From Zygnema cylindricum (Eukaryota > Streptophyta > Zygnematophyceae > Zygnematales > Zygnemataceae), in contig JBBHKE010001073.1 of assembly GCA_037447655.1 (NCBI GenBank), forward strand, positions 1 to 64,000: DNA of 64,000 bases. Reading direction: 5' to 3'. Shown here piece after piece: positions 43,017 through 54,686 of this stretch. The notes under the pieces were generated by a model. That model worked only from the letters and a program-made list of their open reading frames with translations. It was not told the origin of the DNA and did no database searches. The stretch's first letter is position 1. Every line of letters begins with the position of its first letter. A program made the position numbers and the translations under genes.

Positions 43017-43133
43017 CACCGCCAATCGTTATTAGCGTTGTGTACACTAATTCCGTCCCGCTTTTTTTTCTTTTTATTCTCCATTAGTGTAGTTACACTA
43101 ATAATTTCTATACGCTAATAACGATTCAAGGTG
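43017..43133. mobile_element. Mini MITE (117 bp) with TA flanks
   Basis: Ends CACCGCCAATCGTTATTAGCG and CGCTAATAACGATTCAAGGTG form a terminal inverted repeat, flanked by TA (43015-43016 and 43134-43135). It is a shortened relative of family B. Confidence 0.7.
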
Positions 43134-43135
43134 TA

Positions 43136-43549
43136 GCGTAAAGACTGAAATTACAATAAAATATAAATAGTGTGGTGTATGGTCGATGTCAGACCGAACA
43201 TAAATGTACCTTTTCAAGTGAAAATTTACAAAAAATGAATTAAATCAGACGCGCACGCATAGGAACGTGCGCTCAAAAAAACGGGATTAGCCTGGCACGT
43301 AAACTAGTATAGCATGTACGGATACTCTAAATTCGCGATGGCGTACGATTTCTTATATTGTGTACGAATACATATATTAATGTATATATCGTACGGCTAA
43401 TATTCCATTTTTGCTGTTCCCAAATGAGCATTAACGCCGAAATTAGAATACACCTTTAAAAAAAAAAAAACAAATTCTTAATTAGCATCAATTACGGTAA
43501 ATTTTCTTCAACACTATTTAAACTTTGACACTAATAACGATTCGCGGTG
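43136..43549. mobile_element. Family A MITE, 5'-truncated
   Basis: It matches the 3' three quarters of the full copy at 63208-63747, from GCGTAAAG through the GTATGGTCGATGTCAGACCG hairpin to the end CACTAATAACGATTCGCGGTG, then TA. Confidence 0.75.
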
Positions 43550-43556
43550 TACTGTA

Positions 43557-44093
43557 CACCGCCAATCGTTATTAGCAATGTGTACACTAATTCCGTCCCA
43601 CTTTTTTTATTTTTTATTCTCCATTAGTGTAGTTCATTCTATTTTTTTCTTTATTCTATTTAGGGTTATTTTCAGTACGCTGTCTCTTAAATAGAGTTGT
43701 GTACGGTCAGTGTCATACCGTACATAAATGTACCTTTTTAAGTTAAAAATTACAATAAATTTGTTTTAGTAACCGCAGACGCATGAGAATGTGCGTTCTA
43801 AAAAGGAAAAATACCCAGGTTGAAAATCCCGTCCCCACATATTCGTCCGACAGCCGCGTTTCGACCGTCTGAATGTACAATTTGTGTACGATTTGTCAGG
43901 TTTTGTACGGAGACCTATATTAGTTTAAGCATGTTTGCGACCGACATTTTTTTTTTCAAAGATCCAAATTACCATAATCAAACAATTAGAATGTATGATT
44001 TTTTCCAAAATTTTCAAATTCTTAAATAGCGTACACCACTGTAATTATTATTATACGCTAATCAACCTCCCACGCTAATAACGATTGGCGGTG
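43557..44093. mobile_element. Family B MITE, complete (537 bp)
   Basis: Terminal inverted repeat CACCGCCAATCGTTATTAGC / GCTAATAACGATTGGCGGTG with TA on both sides (43555-43556 and 44094-44095). There is no coding capacity; the internal frame at 43820-44029 is not conserved. TA duplication and size fit a Tc1/mariner-type MITE. Confidence 0.8.
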
Positions 44094-44246
44094 TACAGTA
44101 CGTGTAATCAGAAAGTACAGTCCTTCATTAGGACAGTTACCGGGTTTTAACTAAACTGTAATAACTAATAGGTCACGTGGATCCGTTTAGCGCTATTTTA
44201 GGTGGATTGCCTCCCGCATCTGACGCTTTGTCAGTGAAGTACAGTA

Positions 44247-44466
44247 CACCGTGAATCGCTATTAGTGTTAATGTTGTTTTTGCCACTTAAAACATATTTT
44301 CTCCGTACACATTTGTCGGATTGTGGATCTAAGGGCTGCGATTGAAAGGTAAGATTCTCAGCTTCCGATTGCCAGTCTCAAATTGAAAATCCGACAATTG
44401 TGTACGGAGAAAAGATGTTTTAAGTGGCAAAAAACAACATTAACACTACTAACGATGCACGGTTGT
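44247..44466. mobile_element. Family C MITE (220 bp) with long inverted ends
   Basis: It begins CACCGTGAATCGCTATTAGTG and ends CACTACTAACGATGCACGGTTG. The inverted arms continue inward for about 75 bp through GCCACTTAAAACAT and the CTCCGTACACA box, so it is a near foldback. It is flanked by TA. A second copy is at 62135-62337. Confidence 0.8.
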
Positions 44467-44468
44467 AC

Positions 44469-44740
44469 ACCGCGCATCGTTATTAGTGTCAACGACACTA
44501 ATTTGGGTTCTTAAAATTTTGATTTTTTTCCAAAAATAGTATACGTGATTTTAATTTTACCTTGACGTTAATTGAGGTTCCGTACAAAGGAGCGTTAAGA
44601 GCGAAAATACAGCAATATAAAATTAGTGTGGAGTACGGATGATGTCAGACCGTAGAAATTTGTACCTTTTTACTTGAAAATATTAAAAAAAAATATAAAA
44701 TATACGCGCATGCATATGAACGTGCGCTAAAAAAATGGGT
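44469..44740. mobile_element. Family A MITE, 3'-truncated
   Basis: It begins CACCGCGCATCGTTATTAG, directly after the TA that ends the family C copy, and matches the first half of 63208-63747 up to the GTGCGCTAAAAAAA block. Confidence 0.75.
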
Positions 44741-46866
44741 TCACTCTCATCACCAAAAACCTCGTTCGCACACAATCTCCTATAATCGCCTGTTCTGCAG
44801 TGTGGACGTAAAATATGTTCGCATGTGCGAAGTCATGATCTTACTGTAAAAAAAGTGAACTGTTTTTATTTTACAAGTCCACATAAACCGTCTTAAAATT
44901 GCGTACTCTTGCTTCATGTGATTTTTTCCTATTCAGTTTATTTAAACACTATAACATGTATTTTGTCAAATTAGCGTCAATATGTACTCTATTTTGGTGC
45001 AACGAACGAATATAGCGTTCATGTTTATGCTAATATGGTATCTATATGTGATTTCACTCCCAATTAGAATTAATGTATAAGTTAATAAGGGGTCGAAGTG
45101 ACAATGGACCACAAATCAATAAAAATAAATAGAGTAAAAATACAACATTTGGCGTTGATGATATTTGGGACGGCTTAACGCCAAATGCGGATAATCGACA
45201 GAAAAATGGATCCCTTATAAAATGAATCTCATCCATCCATTTTTTTTTTGGTTTTTTTAGGGATCTGACGCTGCGCCCATTTTTTTTTTGGTTTTTTTAG
45301 GGATCTGATGCTGCGCCATCCTTTTGGCAAACGAACAGATCTCATTCGTTTCATGAAGAACATGCGAAAATACCGCCGCCAACTTCATTTTGTTTCCATG
45401 GATTCGAGGTCGCATGTGGAGGCTCCTTCTCCCTCTGCATATGGCGCGTCACAGCATTCACCTCTTCATTGCCTCCGCCCCTCTTTCACGTTCCCTTTTC
45501 ATGCGAACCTGCCTGTGCTGATCTCCCTCTTTTCTTTTTGAAAGTTTTTTAAAATGTGCTCCCTCTCATTTATGCCCTCTCACTCTACCTCTCTCTCTCC
45601 CTTTCAATCTATCTCCATTCCCTCCCCCCTCCCTCTCCCTCTCTCTTTCCCTCTCCCTTTTCTACTCTCTCACATTCCCTCTCCCTTTCGTTTTCCCTCT
45701 CCTTCTCACCCTCTCGATCTGCCGCACTATCTCCCTTCCCCTATTCCTCTCCCTCTCCCCATTCCCTCGATGTGTCGCTATCCCTCTCTCCCCCTTTCCC
45801 TCTCCCTTCCACCCTCTCTCTACCTCTCCCTCTCCCTTTCCCTCTCCCTCTCCTTCTCGCCCACTTCATCTGCCGCATTATCTCCCTCCCACTCTCCTTC
45901 TCCCTCTCCCCTCCTTCAATCTCCCTCTATCTCTTTTTCTCTCTTTTCCTCTCCCTTCCCCTCTCCCTCTCCCTCCCACCCTCTCAATCTGTCGCACTCT
46001 CATCCTTTACCTCATACTCTCCATCTCCCTCACCCTTTCAGGCTGCCACCTCTCCCACTCCCTCATCCTCTCCCTTTCACTCTCCATCCCCTGTTCAAAT
46101 TGCCGTACTCTCAAATCCTCAAACTCCCTTTTCCTCTCCCCTTTCCTTTTCTCTACACTCAAAATCATGTGGTTTCTCCTTCCCTTTCACCCTCTCCCAT
46201 TTACTCCCCTTTCTCCCTCTCCCATTTTCTCCCCCATTTAAATTACACATTAATGTCACTATTATTTTTAACTACATTGTTGAATTTTTTTCTTTGTTGT
46301 AGCCACGGGATTTCATTCAGTGAGTTGATTGTGATAGAGGAAAAATGCACGGATTGTGGGAATGTCATGGAGTTTTTTTACTCCATTTAATATTAGTACT
46401 TCCAAACACATTTTTACATGAGTTAGAGAAGGTTATTAGAATATCATTTGTTACAAAAGACAATTTTTAGGGGCGATGTACATTTCGTTCATGTAGACTA
46501 ATATTTTAGTTAAGTTTGAAAAATAGGTTGGTTATACATATTGTAGTTTTTTTACGGTGAACCTGTTTGTCATTCTAAGGCGAAAAGGATTGAATTTATT
46601 TTGAAGTGTATTATTGTAATATATTTATAATTGTAATTCATCTTGATGTTGTTGCCATGACATGGTGTTGTGATTTGAATTCTCCATGTTTTGTAAATGT
46701 TAAGCGATACACTTGATAAAGTGCGTGGGCATTGTTAACTTTTTTGGTTGTCACACAAATGATTAATCTTTCTCACTCTCTTTTTTTCTAGCTGTCACAC
46801 TATTTTCATTTTATTATTTATTTTATCTCAATCAATCTCCATTTTTTTTGTCTCTCTCTTCCTTAT
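44741..46866. other. Gene-free stretch with CT-rich tract
   Basis: No gene is seen. CCCATTTTTTTTTTGGTTTTT... is duplicated in tandem at about 45237-45320. The segment 45555-46230 is a C/T-rich tract whose overlapping open frames (45554-46390 and 45556-46302) read as Ser/Pro/Leu low-complexity and are artefacts. Confidence 0.6.
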
Positions 46867-47420
46867 GGTACTCAGCGACGAGACTGTCTCGTCGTAGAAT
46901 GGTATATTTTTCTATTCGGCAAGTCAACGACGAGAATTTCTCGGTGCTGAATAGCATGTATCATTTTTCACCATTCAGCACCGACACTGTGTCAAAACAT
47001 TGTCTTATGGTACTCAGCGACGAGACTGTCTCGTCGCTGAATGGTATATTATTCTGTCCGGCAAGTCAACGACGAGAATTTCTTGGTGCTCAATGACATG
47101 TATCATTTTCACCGTTCAGCACCGACACTGTGTCAAAACATGGTCTTATAGTACTCAGCGACGAGACTGTCTCGTCGCTGAATGGTATATTTTTCTATCC
47201 GGCAAGTTAACGACGAGAATTTCTCGGTGCTGAATGGCATGTATCATTTTTCACCATTCAGCACCGACACTGTGTCAAAACATGGTCTTATGGTACTCAG
47301 CGACGAGACTATCACGTCGGTGAATGAAATATTTTTCTATCCGGCAAGTCAATGACGAGAATTTCTCGGTGCTGAATGGCATGTTTCATTTTTCACCATT
47401 CAGCACCGATATTATGTCAA
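46867..47420. repeat. 142-bp tandem repeat, 4 copies, two hairpins per unit
   Basis: Copies start at 46867, 47009, 47150 and 47292. Each unit holds CAGCGACGAGAC-T-GTCTCGTCGCTG (perfect 12-bp arms in copies 2 and 3, 1-nt loop) and a second inverted pair CGGTGCTGAATGG / CCATTCAGCACCG. Isolated relatives follow at about 47655-47740. The motif belongs to the GCGACGAC..GTCGTCGC family seen around the transposase gene. Confidence 0.9.
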
Positions 47421-49856
47421 CTCAACACTATTCGTCCCTCTAGTCTTCGTTTTCTCCGACTTGTGTTTTTATGTTTCACACTTTCTTTTAACATGTTTAA
47501 AATCCAGCTTCAGGGTTCTCTCTTTTCCTATCTGTCTATATCCCATTCTTGCTTTATTTTTCTGTCCTTTTCTCTCACATGGTCTCTCTACTTCATATCA
47601 ATGTCTATCTTATCCTTGTTGTCTTTATGTCATACTATAATTTCTGCCATCCAAGGACGATGCTGTGTCGTCGCTGAATTGTATATTTCACATCCGGCCA
47701 ATGGGCGACCACAATGTGTTGTCGCTGAATGGGAGCACGATACTCCAAACATAGATACGAATTTACAACGTCACTACAAATACATTTCATCCACATTTTT
47801 GGCCATTCATGTATCATAAACCATATGGAAACAAAAAAAATGAAAGAGGGGTGTATTATATTCAATGTCAAAAAAAGAAATACAATGTATATTGCATATT
47901 GCAGTAAAAGAAAAGTAAATGTATTAACCTGTAAAAAAAAACTAAAAAAAAAAAAAAATCCACACTATAAGTAAAATGTTATGCTAACGGCCCATTATCC
48001 ATTATACCGCCACTCCTTATTAAACCACCTCTCTAAAAAGTGCCTTTTAGTCACTGTATTCCTCTAAGTCTTCGTCATGACTGGCTTCATCATCTTGAAT
48101 GTCAGCTTCTCGAAGGAGTTGGAGTAAATCTCGTGCAGGAGCCGAAAGAGGTGGCACCTCGTCGCCATCGAAATGATTTCGCCATTTCATTATTATGACT
48201 TGCAACTCTGGAGTAAGCATGCTCTCCTCCCATTTGCCATCCTTTAATGACAATCCACGTCGGATCATCGCCTTTCGTGCATATCCCGTGCCATTTTTGT
48301 CCTTTATTTTGTTCACCTCTCGTATCGAATCGCGTGCCAACTTTAAGAAAAAGGTTTTACCCGGTCCAACTAACTTACCAAACCATTTTTGGCCCCTAGG
48401 TAAGTACCACTTGTGGCTCTCTACCCCCTTCATCTTCCAATCTTCCCATTTTCTTGACCACAACTCTTTGATTTTAATAATTACAAATGAATCGGCAGGT
48501 TGCACTAAATGCGTTGCACACGGAGGGAAAAATTGGAGTGTTGTTCTCTTTGCGCGTAAAGCGGTGTTTAATTCCTCGGAAATATTGTGACCGCCACAAT
48601 TGTCCAAAAATATAACCTTTTCAAGCCCATCACGGTCTCGTTGGTATGACCTCGGTTCGGCGATCCATTGTGGGAAGACCGTCTTGTTGTTCCAACCTTT
48701 TGGCCTGGTACGGTAACAAACTCCTACAAAAGAGAGTGGGAAAAAATATTTAGTTAAAGAGGGAGGGAGAGGGCGAGAAGTGTATGTGGAGAAATCAATA
48801 TAAACAACATATCACAAAATATTTAATATTTTGGGTGTGGAGTACAAGGGAAAATCAGTTAGACAATAACGTCAAAATTTACAAGGAAAAAAACAAAAAT
48901 GGAAAGAAAAACACCTGGTATGTCATCGTGGATGCCCTTGATCGGGTAACTACGGAGCTTGTTGGCGAAGATTAACATACGAGATTTTTAATTCGGGAAA
49001 CCATCAAAGTCATCGACTCTCCACCTCTGGCAACATCCGCGTATTTGACCACCTCGTCCCTGCGAAAACCCAACGTCTTTTTGTTATCCATATTTACAAT
49101 CATGTGGGTCTCGTCCGTGTTTTCGACTAGATCCTCGTTGTAGCGACCTATAATCACAATAACACATAAAATTGTAAGGAAAACACAACACATAAAAGTA
49201 TGATGGTCGGGGCAACTACTTTCATTCGCTTATTTGCATTTATATCCATAGAAAACAAAATTTAAAATAATATATGTAACATATATTACATCATATGGCA
49301 ATGAGTTGTACAAATGTTCAAAAAACTTACGTGATAAAAATCCTCTTTTTAATTCGCCCATGTGATATGCTACTGTTTTTTCGATGTATTCCTCCTTCTC
49401 CGGGCTTAATTGTAACTTTCCTTTTTGAGCCCTCGTCACAATACTGTGTTTTTTGCAAAACTGTTGAGTCCATTGTTTTGTCATTTTCATTTTTATCTCC
49501 TTACCCTTATTGTCGATGAATAATGTCCTATTCTCCTCGTTCATACGTTTAATTATTTGAGCTCCCTTGGTCCCTACAATGATTTGCGACATTTTCATAC
49601 CCGCCTTCTTGAAGCGATAAAACTCCTCCACCAACTCCGAGTGCATTGTAGTGACCCATGGAAATTCCTTCCTCCCCCTACCCGGCAGTGCCTTTGTCAC
49701 CACCACACTACTTTTTCCAAATCCCGCAGACGACAAAGTATGTGTCGTCGCCCGTATGTCTCTTAATGTCGCAACCCGGCCCTTCCACCACCGACTTGCT
49801 TTTAGGTATTCTGTAACGAAAGGAAAAGAAAAAAAAACACAAAAAAAATAAAAAAA

Positions 49857-50270
49857 ACATGTCAGTCCTAATTCATATAAAAAAATTTATATATATCACA
49901 AAAAATTTGGTTCAACGACGACCTGCAGTCGTCACTAAATTCAGCGACCAATGTTGGTTGTCGCTAGTTCAAGTATTTGAAGCCATTTCAAGATTCAGCG
50001 ACGACAGATTGTCGTCGCAGATTCACCAAGGAGTTGAAGATGTCGCAATGTCAAACATACCACAAGTGAAATAAATAAAAAACATGTCAATCCTAATTCA
50101 TATAAAAAAATATATATTAATAATAAACATTTTGGTTCAACGACGACCTGTAGTTGCCGCTAAATTCAACGACCAATGTTGGTTGTCGCTGGTTCAAGTA
50201 TCTGGAGCCATTTCAAGATTCAGCGACGACATTAAACAAGTAAGTGAGTGGGTGAAACATGGGAAGTGAT
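49857..50270. repeat. 226-bp tandem duplication with GCGACGAC hairpins
   Basis: The unit starts ACATGTCAGTCCTAATTCAT at 49857 and recurs at 50083. Each contains ACGACGACCTGCAGTCGTC-like and CAGCGACCAATGTTGGTTGTCGCT inverted repeats; the first also has GCGACGACAGATTGTCGTCGC. It lies in the intron just before transposase exon 2. A weaker copy, GACGACACATACTTTGTCGTC, is inside exon 2 itself (about 49733-49753). Confidence 0.8.
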
Positions 50271-50303
50271 AGCGTGGAGTAAGAGTAAGTAAAAAAAACA
50301 TAC

Positions 50304-51366
50304 CAATTACCGTTTTTTTTTTCGACAATGCCCGTGTGAGCCTCATCAATTGCTCTCGATCCGCTCTTATTTGTTTTTGTTGAGCCGCTACTTGTTGAGT
50401 GAGTGCGGCGATTATTAAAGATAAATCCTCTCCTCTCGCTGGTGCCGGTGGCCTAAACGGTGTCGAAACCCTTTGTATTCCCCAAAGGCGAGAGCGTGGC
50501 ACTCTGACATTGCGACATTTTTGCAATATCGTCATACGAGCATCTCGGAGAGCAAGTACCTCGGGAGTTACTCGACAAAATTTTAGGATGTAGTATAGCT
50601 GCGGATCCCATGGATGATGATGACGTAGCAACTCCAAGACATTCACCCGAAAACCGTCCTCCCCACAAACAACCCACGTTAACCGGGGATCCGTCGGATC
50701 AAATTGCCTTATGTGGGCAAAGGTTGAGCCTCGGTCCTCAAGCAAGATAAACAACCATGTTGGATGTGCGGTGATATCGGGGGAGATGTCGAGGATTTGC
50801 GGAAAAGAATTCGCTTCCGGGTTTAGGGGCCGAGGTTCGCCATACCTCCAATGTTCCGGCCATTCGGCAACCGGAATATAATGTTCGGGTCGAGGCACGA
50901 AGATGTCTGTTTCCTCCCCTCCCGTGGGAGGAGGAAAATATCAATCGGGATGCTCAACCAGTTATGGAGGTTGAGGATGCGGAGGAGCCATTACAATGGC
51001 TCTCTACCTATTCGGCGTAGGAGGCGCGCAAAACACGTCGTCGTCATCATCAAATTCCTCCTCAGGTTGTTTTTCCTCACTATGCGAGGTTTGTTCGTCC
51101 TCGGTGGTGGGATCATCCTCATTTTTCCACACCACGATGTTGGTAGGTTCCAAAAATTTGGGTTCGGGCTTGTCTTTTGGCGGTTCTTCACCATCCTCGA
51201 TGCTCTCGTCGCTATCCGAAGACGAGGGGACGTATAATTCGTCATTGTCATCTATCACTTTACGCTTACCCTTTGCTATCTCCTTTTTCCTAGCAATATT
51301 TCTCCGTGCGTCAACCCCCCCACCTTTCTCGACGGTCCCCTCTCCCCCCACTCCTTCCTCCTCCAC
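50304..51366 (-). pseudogene. Unknown ORF, 3' exons, between transposase exons
   Basis: I do not recognise this protein. A first piece (51366-51006) is acidic (RRNIARKKEIAKGKRK, then EEFDDDDDVFCAPPTPNR) and ends at a donor, AATAG|GTAGAG. A second piece (about 50914-50304) contains HYIPVAEWPEHWRYGEPRP, PTWLFILLEDRGSTFAHIRQ and a C-terminal coiled-coil-like ALTQQVAAQQKQIRADREQL. It ends at ATTG|GTATGT in the same phase as transposase exon 1, so it could splice into exon 2 at 49810 as an alternative 5' end. It is either a second ORF of the same transposon or a separate element in the intron. Confidence 0.45.
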
Positions 51367-51501
51367 GGTCTCACAAAACCCTATTTTTTTTTTATTATCC
51401 TTCTTTTTGTACCTAATCTTCCCCTAACCTCACTCGACCCACCCTCTTCAACCGTCGCCTACTTTCCCTTTCTTTCCTCTCCCAATTCTGTCTTCCCCTC
51501 C

Positions 51502-52532
51502 TGAAACTCTGAGACCTCCATAGGACCTCAAATTAGCCAGCTCACACGAAGCCTCTAGGATAACCCTGACCCTTTTGTGTTTCAGCAAGAATAACTGCCA
51601 CCCTGGCAGATAAAAACTCTGACCACCTTCACCCCTGTGAAGGCAAGACTCCCCTGAGTCTATAGCAAAAAGAATCTCTGAATTTGCTCCCCTGAGCAGT
51701 AAGTTATGAAGAGTCAAAGTTGACCTTTTGTACAGGAGCTCTCCGGGAGAGATGGTCTAATCTATCAAAAGTTTCTAAGTCCTATCTCTCTCTAAAGCTC
51801 TATCTACTGAAGTACGGCACCAATCATAAGAGTGTATCGTACATAAAGGTACATGTGCCGATGTACTTTGTGTACGGCCATTGTACAACATGGCCAACAA
51901 GTCGACACATGTCATTTTTGGATTCGTTCCCGGAATCCCCAGAGATGCCGAAATCCAATGTGATTGTGCCACGTGGCAATTGATGTGACGTCGACCATAA
52001 ACCGCCGAAAACTCATTCCGCGATCTCGGCATGCTTCGTGGCCGTCCGATGAAGTCGGATTACAATCGTGGCCGTCATAAATACTTGGGCACTATTTGTT
52101 TCGCCTTCGAAACAAAGTGCGCGGTATCCGTTTCGGATGTTCCGTGGCCGTACATTACAAATGTATCTATGTCTAAATATTCCGTTGAATGAAAATAGGC
52201 TACGTGTTAACATCTGAATAATTACGAAACCCTATATGTCCAACCATGATGCCAGAATAACTGGCTAAGGCTACCGGCTATGTTGACGGACGGTAGGTAC
52301 TAGGTTCAAATCCAGGGTCCGTCAATTTCTATTTTGGTAAATCTACCAAAATCTACAACCCGTAACTCTATCTCTAATCAGCATAGCAGCCATGGCTCTA
52401 GCTCCCTCTTCAACCTTCAGTGACTACGACAAGTGTGGGAGCTGAAGAGAGAAGTTAGAGGCAAACTGCCTCGGCTTCTTTTCTGCATTTTGCAAAACCT
52501 AGAAAATACTTAAATAATCTTTTATTTCTACA
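51502..52532 (-). repeat. 3' LTR of copia-3
   Basis: TG..CA ends. On the plus strand it carries tRNA-like A and B boxes (TGGCTAAGGCTACC at 52262 and GGTTCAAATCC at 52303), antisense to the element. Confidence 0.92.
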
Positions 52533-52543
52533 CTCCCCTTATT
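52533..52543 (-). other. Polypurine tract of copia-3
   Basis: On the minus strand AATAAGGGGAG abuts the TG of the 3' LTR. Confidence 0.8.
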
Positions 52544-52545
52544 TT

Positions 52546-54662
52546 CTAGTCACTCTTTAATTTAAGACCACACTTCTCCCGGCAAAAAAATAGTTTAGGG
52601 GAAGGAACAGGTTTGGTCATCATATCAGCTACCATTTCACTATCTGGTTTATACTCCAAACTGATTACCTTGTTTTCTACTTTCTCCCTAACAAAGCTAA
52701 GCCTAATGTCTATGTGTTTGGCTTTAAAGTGATGTTTAGGATTGGCAGAAATAGCAATGGCAGCCTGATTATCACAAAACACTTTTTGGACACCACTCTT
52801 AAGATGACCAAGCTCACCAAGCAAAGACTTGACCCACATTAATTCTTTTACAGCAGAGCAAGAAGCCATGCACTCAGCCTCCATGGTGGACTGAGCAATG
52901 ACCTTTTGTTGCTTGATGCTCTAGCAGCAAGCCCCATCACCCACATACAATACATATCCAGATGTGCATCTCCTCATAGGAGCATCCCCATAGCTGGCAT
53001 CACTCCAAGTGGTGATGTCAGTATTGTTACCACCCAAATGCAACCATAGATTCTTAGTCCCTATGAGATATCTAAGGACTCTTTTAGCTGCCTCCCAATC
53101 TTTCTTAGTGGGAGCATTCAGACTCCTTCTTAGTACTCCTACAGCTGCGGCTATGTCCGGACGAGTACAATTCATAAAATATATTAGGGTGCCCACTACT
53201 TGTCTATAAGGGATGGTCTACATAAATATTTTCTCTTCCGGGCCTACCTCATCATCTAAGATTATAACTCCCTCTTCCTCACTCCCCTCACTTCCCTTCT
53301 TTAATTCCATAGGAGTGGTACAACTATTAGCCTTGTCCATTTGGAATTTTTCTAACATGTTTCCAATGGCCTCCTTTTGAGTTAATCTTATTATCTTTCT
53401 ATCTTTGTCTCTTTCTACCTGAATTCCCAAAATATACCTTGCTTCTCCCATACCCTTCATCTCAAATCTTCCTTTTAAATCATTTTTCAACTTATTTATT
53501 TTATCCATAGATTTACTTAAAACAAGCAAATCATCTACATAAATTGCAATACAAATAATTCTTTCCTCATCTTCAAACAAATAAATTGAGTGATCTGAGC
53601 TGATCCGAATATATCCCAAACCTGTAAGAAACTCATCGAGCTTCTTGTTCCATTGCCGGGGCGCCTGTTTCAGCCCATACAAAGATTTGATCAATCGGCA
53701 TACCTTGCTTTCCTCCCCTTGCTCCACAAATCCTTCGGGCTGTCGCATAAAAATTTCCTCTTCCAACTCTCCATGTAAGAAGGTCGTCTCGATGTCCATC
53801 TGATGCACTTCCATGTCTTTTGCTGCCGCCATACTGAGAAGTATTTGAACCGAAGGAAACCTGACGACCGGGGCAAAAGTCTCCTCGTAGTCAATTCCCT
53901 TTTTCTGGGTAAATCCCTTCGCCACTAAGCGAGCCTTGTAGCGCTCAATGGTGTTATCCGGGTTGAGTTTCAGCTTAAATACCCACCTACACCCAATTGG
54001 CTTCCTGTCAGGAGGACAATCCGCCAATTCCAATGTATCGGCAGCCATAATTGAGGCCATCTCCTCGTTAATGGCTGTCTTCCACTGGTTTCTTTCAGGA
54101 CAAGTCATTGCCTCATTATAAGTTTGAGGTTCATCGGGGTGAGACAGTTTGGTTACCTTATTGTTAACTTGTCTCTCTTGCAGTCTTTTGCTGCTTCTTC
54201 TTCCTCCCTCAAACTTGGTTGCCAGAATAGATTGTTCTCTTGGATTCTTCCGAACAGTTTCTACTTCTCCCCTATCCCTTGATTCCGGGTCGATTACCAC
54301 CACGTCTTCCGCTTCGGTTAGAGTTACTACTAGGGGTTCCACATTTGGGTCCTTCTCGATCTGATCCGTACCTGCAAGATCATCATCTTCTTATATCCTG
54401 GATAGTTAGGAAACTCAAAGTCATCAGAATTTTCTGACTCAAATTTGATTTTGATTGTCTTTGTATGCTTAAAAGGATCTATAGATTTTCCTTCATCCAT
54501 TACCACTAGATGCTTCACTAGGATAATATCCTCTCTTTTGAGATCGTAAACTCTATATCCTTTTACATCTTCATCATATCCTAGTAGATATCCTGGTTTT
54601 CCTTTTGGGTCTAACTTCCAGTTTGACCGATCTGTGTCTAAACTGAACACTTGACTACCCAA
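52546..54662 (-). pseudogene. copia-3 RT and RNase H region
   Basis: After the integrase tail (54662-54330, GSQVFSLDTDRSNWKLDPKG), a frame change near 54390 leads to RT at 54342-53218. This has WVFKLKLNPDNTIERYKARL, HQMDIETTFLHGELEEEIFM, KSLYGLKQAPRQWN and the catalytic YVDDLLVL. A TAG near 53218 separates it from RNase H (53196-52921, TWSDASYGDAPMRR), and another stop near 52921 precedes the last part (52884-52546, MEAECMASCSAVKELMWV, ADMMTKPV). The motifs are intact apart from these breaks, which suggests recent loss of function. Confidence 0.92.
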
Positions 54663-54686
54663 AACCTTTAAGTGTGAAACATCTGG

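Noticed and set aside
46867-47420. Possible CRISPR-like array
   Set aside because: The units are 142-bp near-identical tandem copies with no variable spacers, in a eukaryotic genome. It is a hairpin-bearing tandem repeat.
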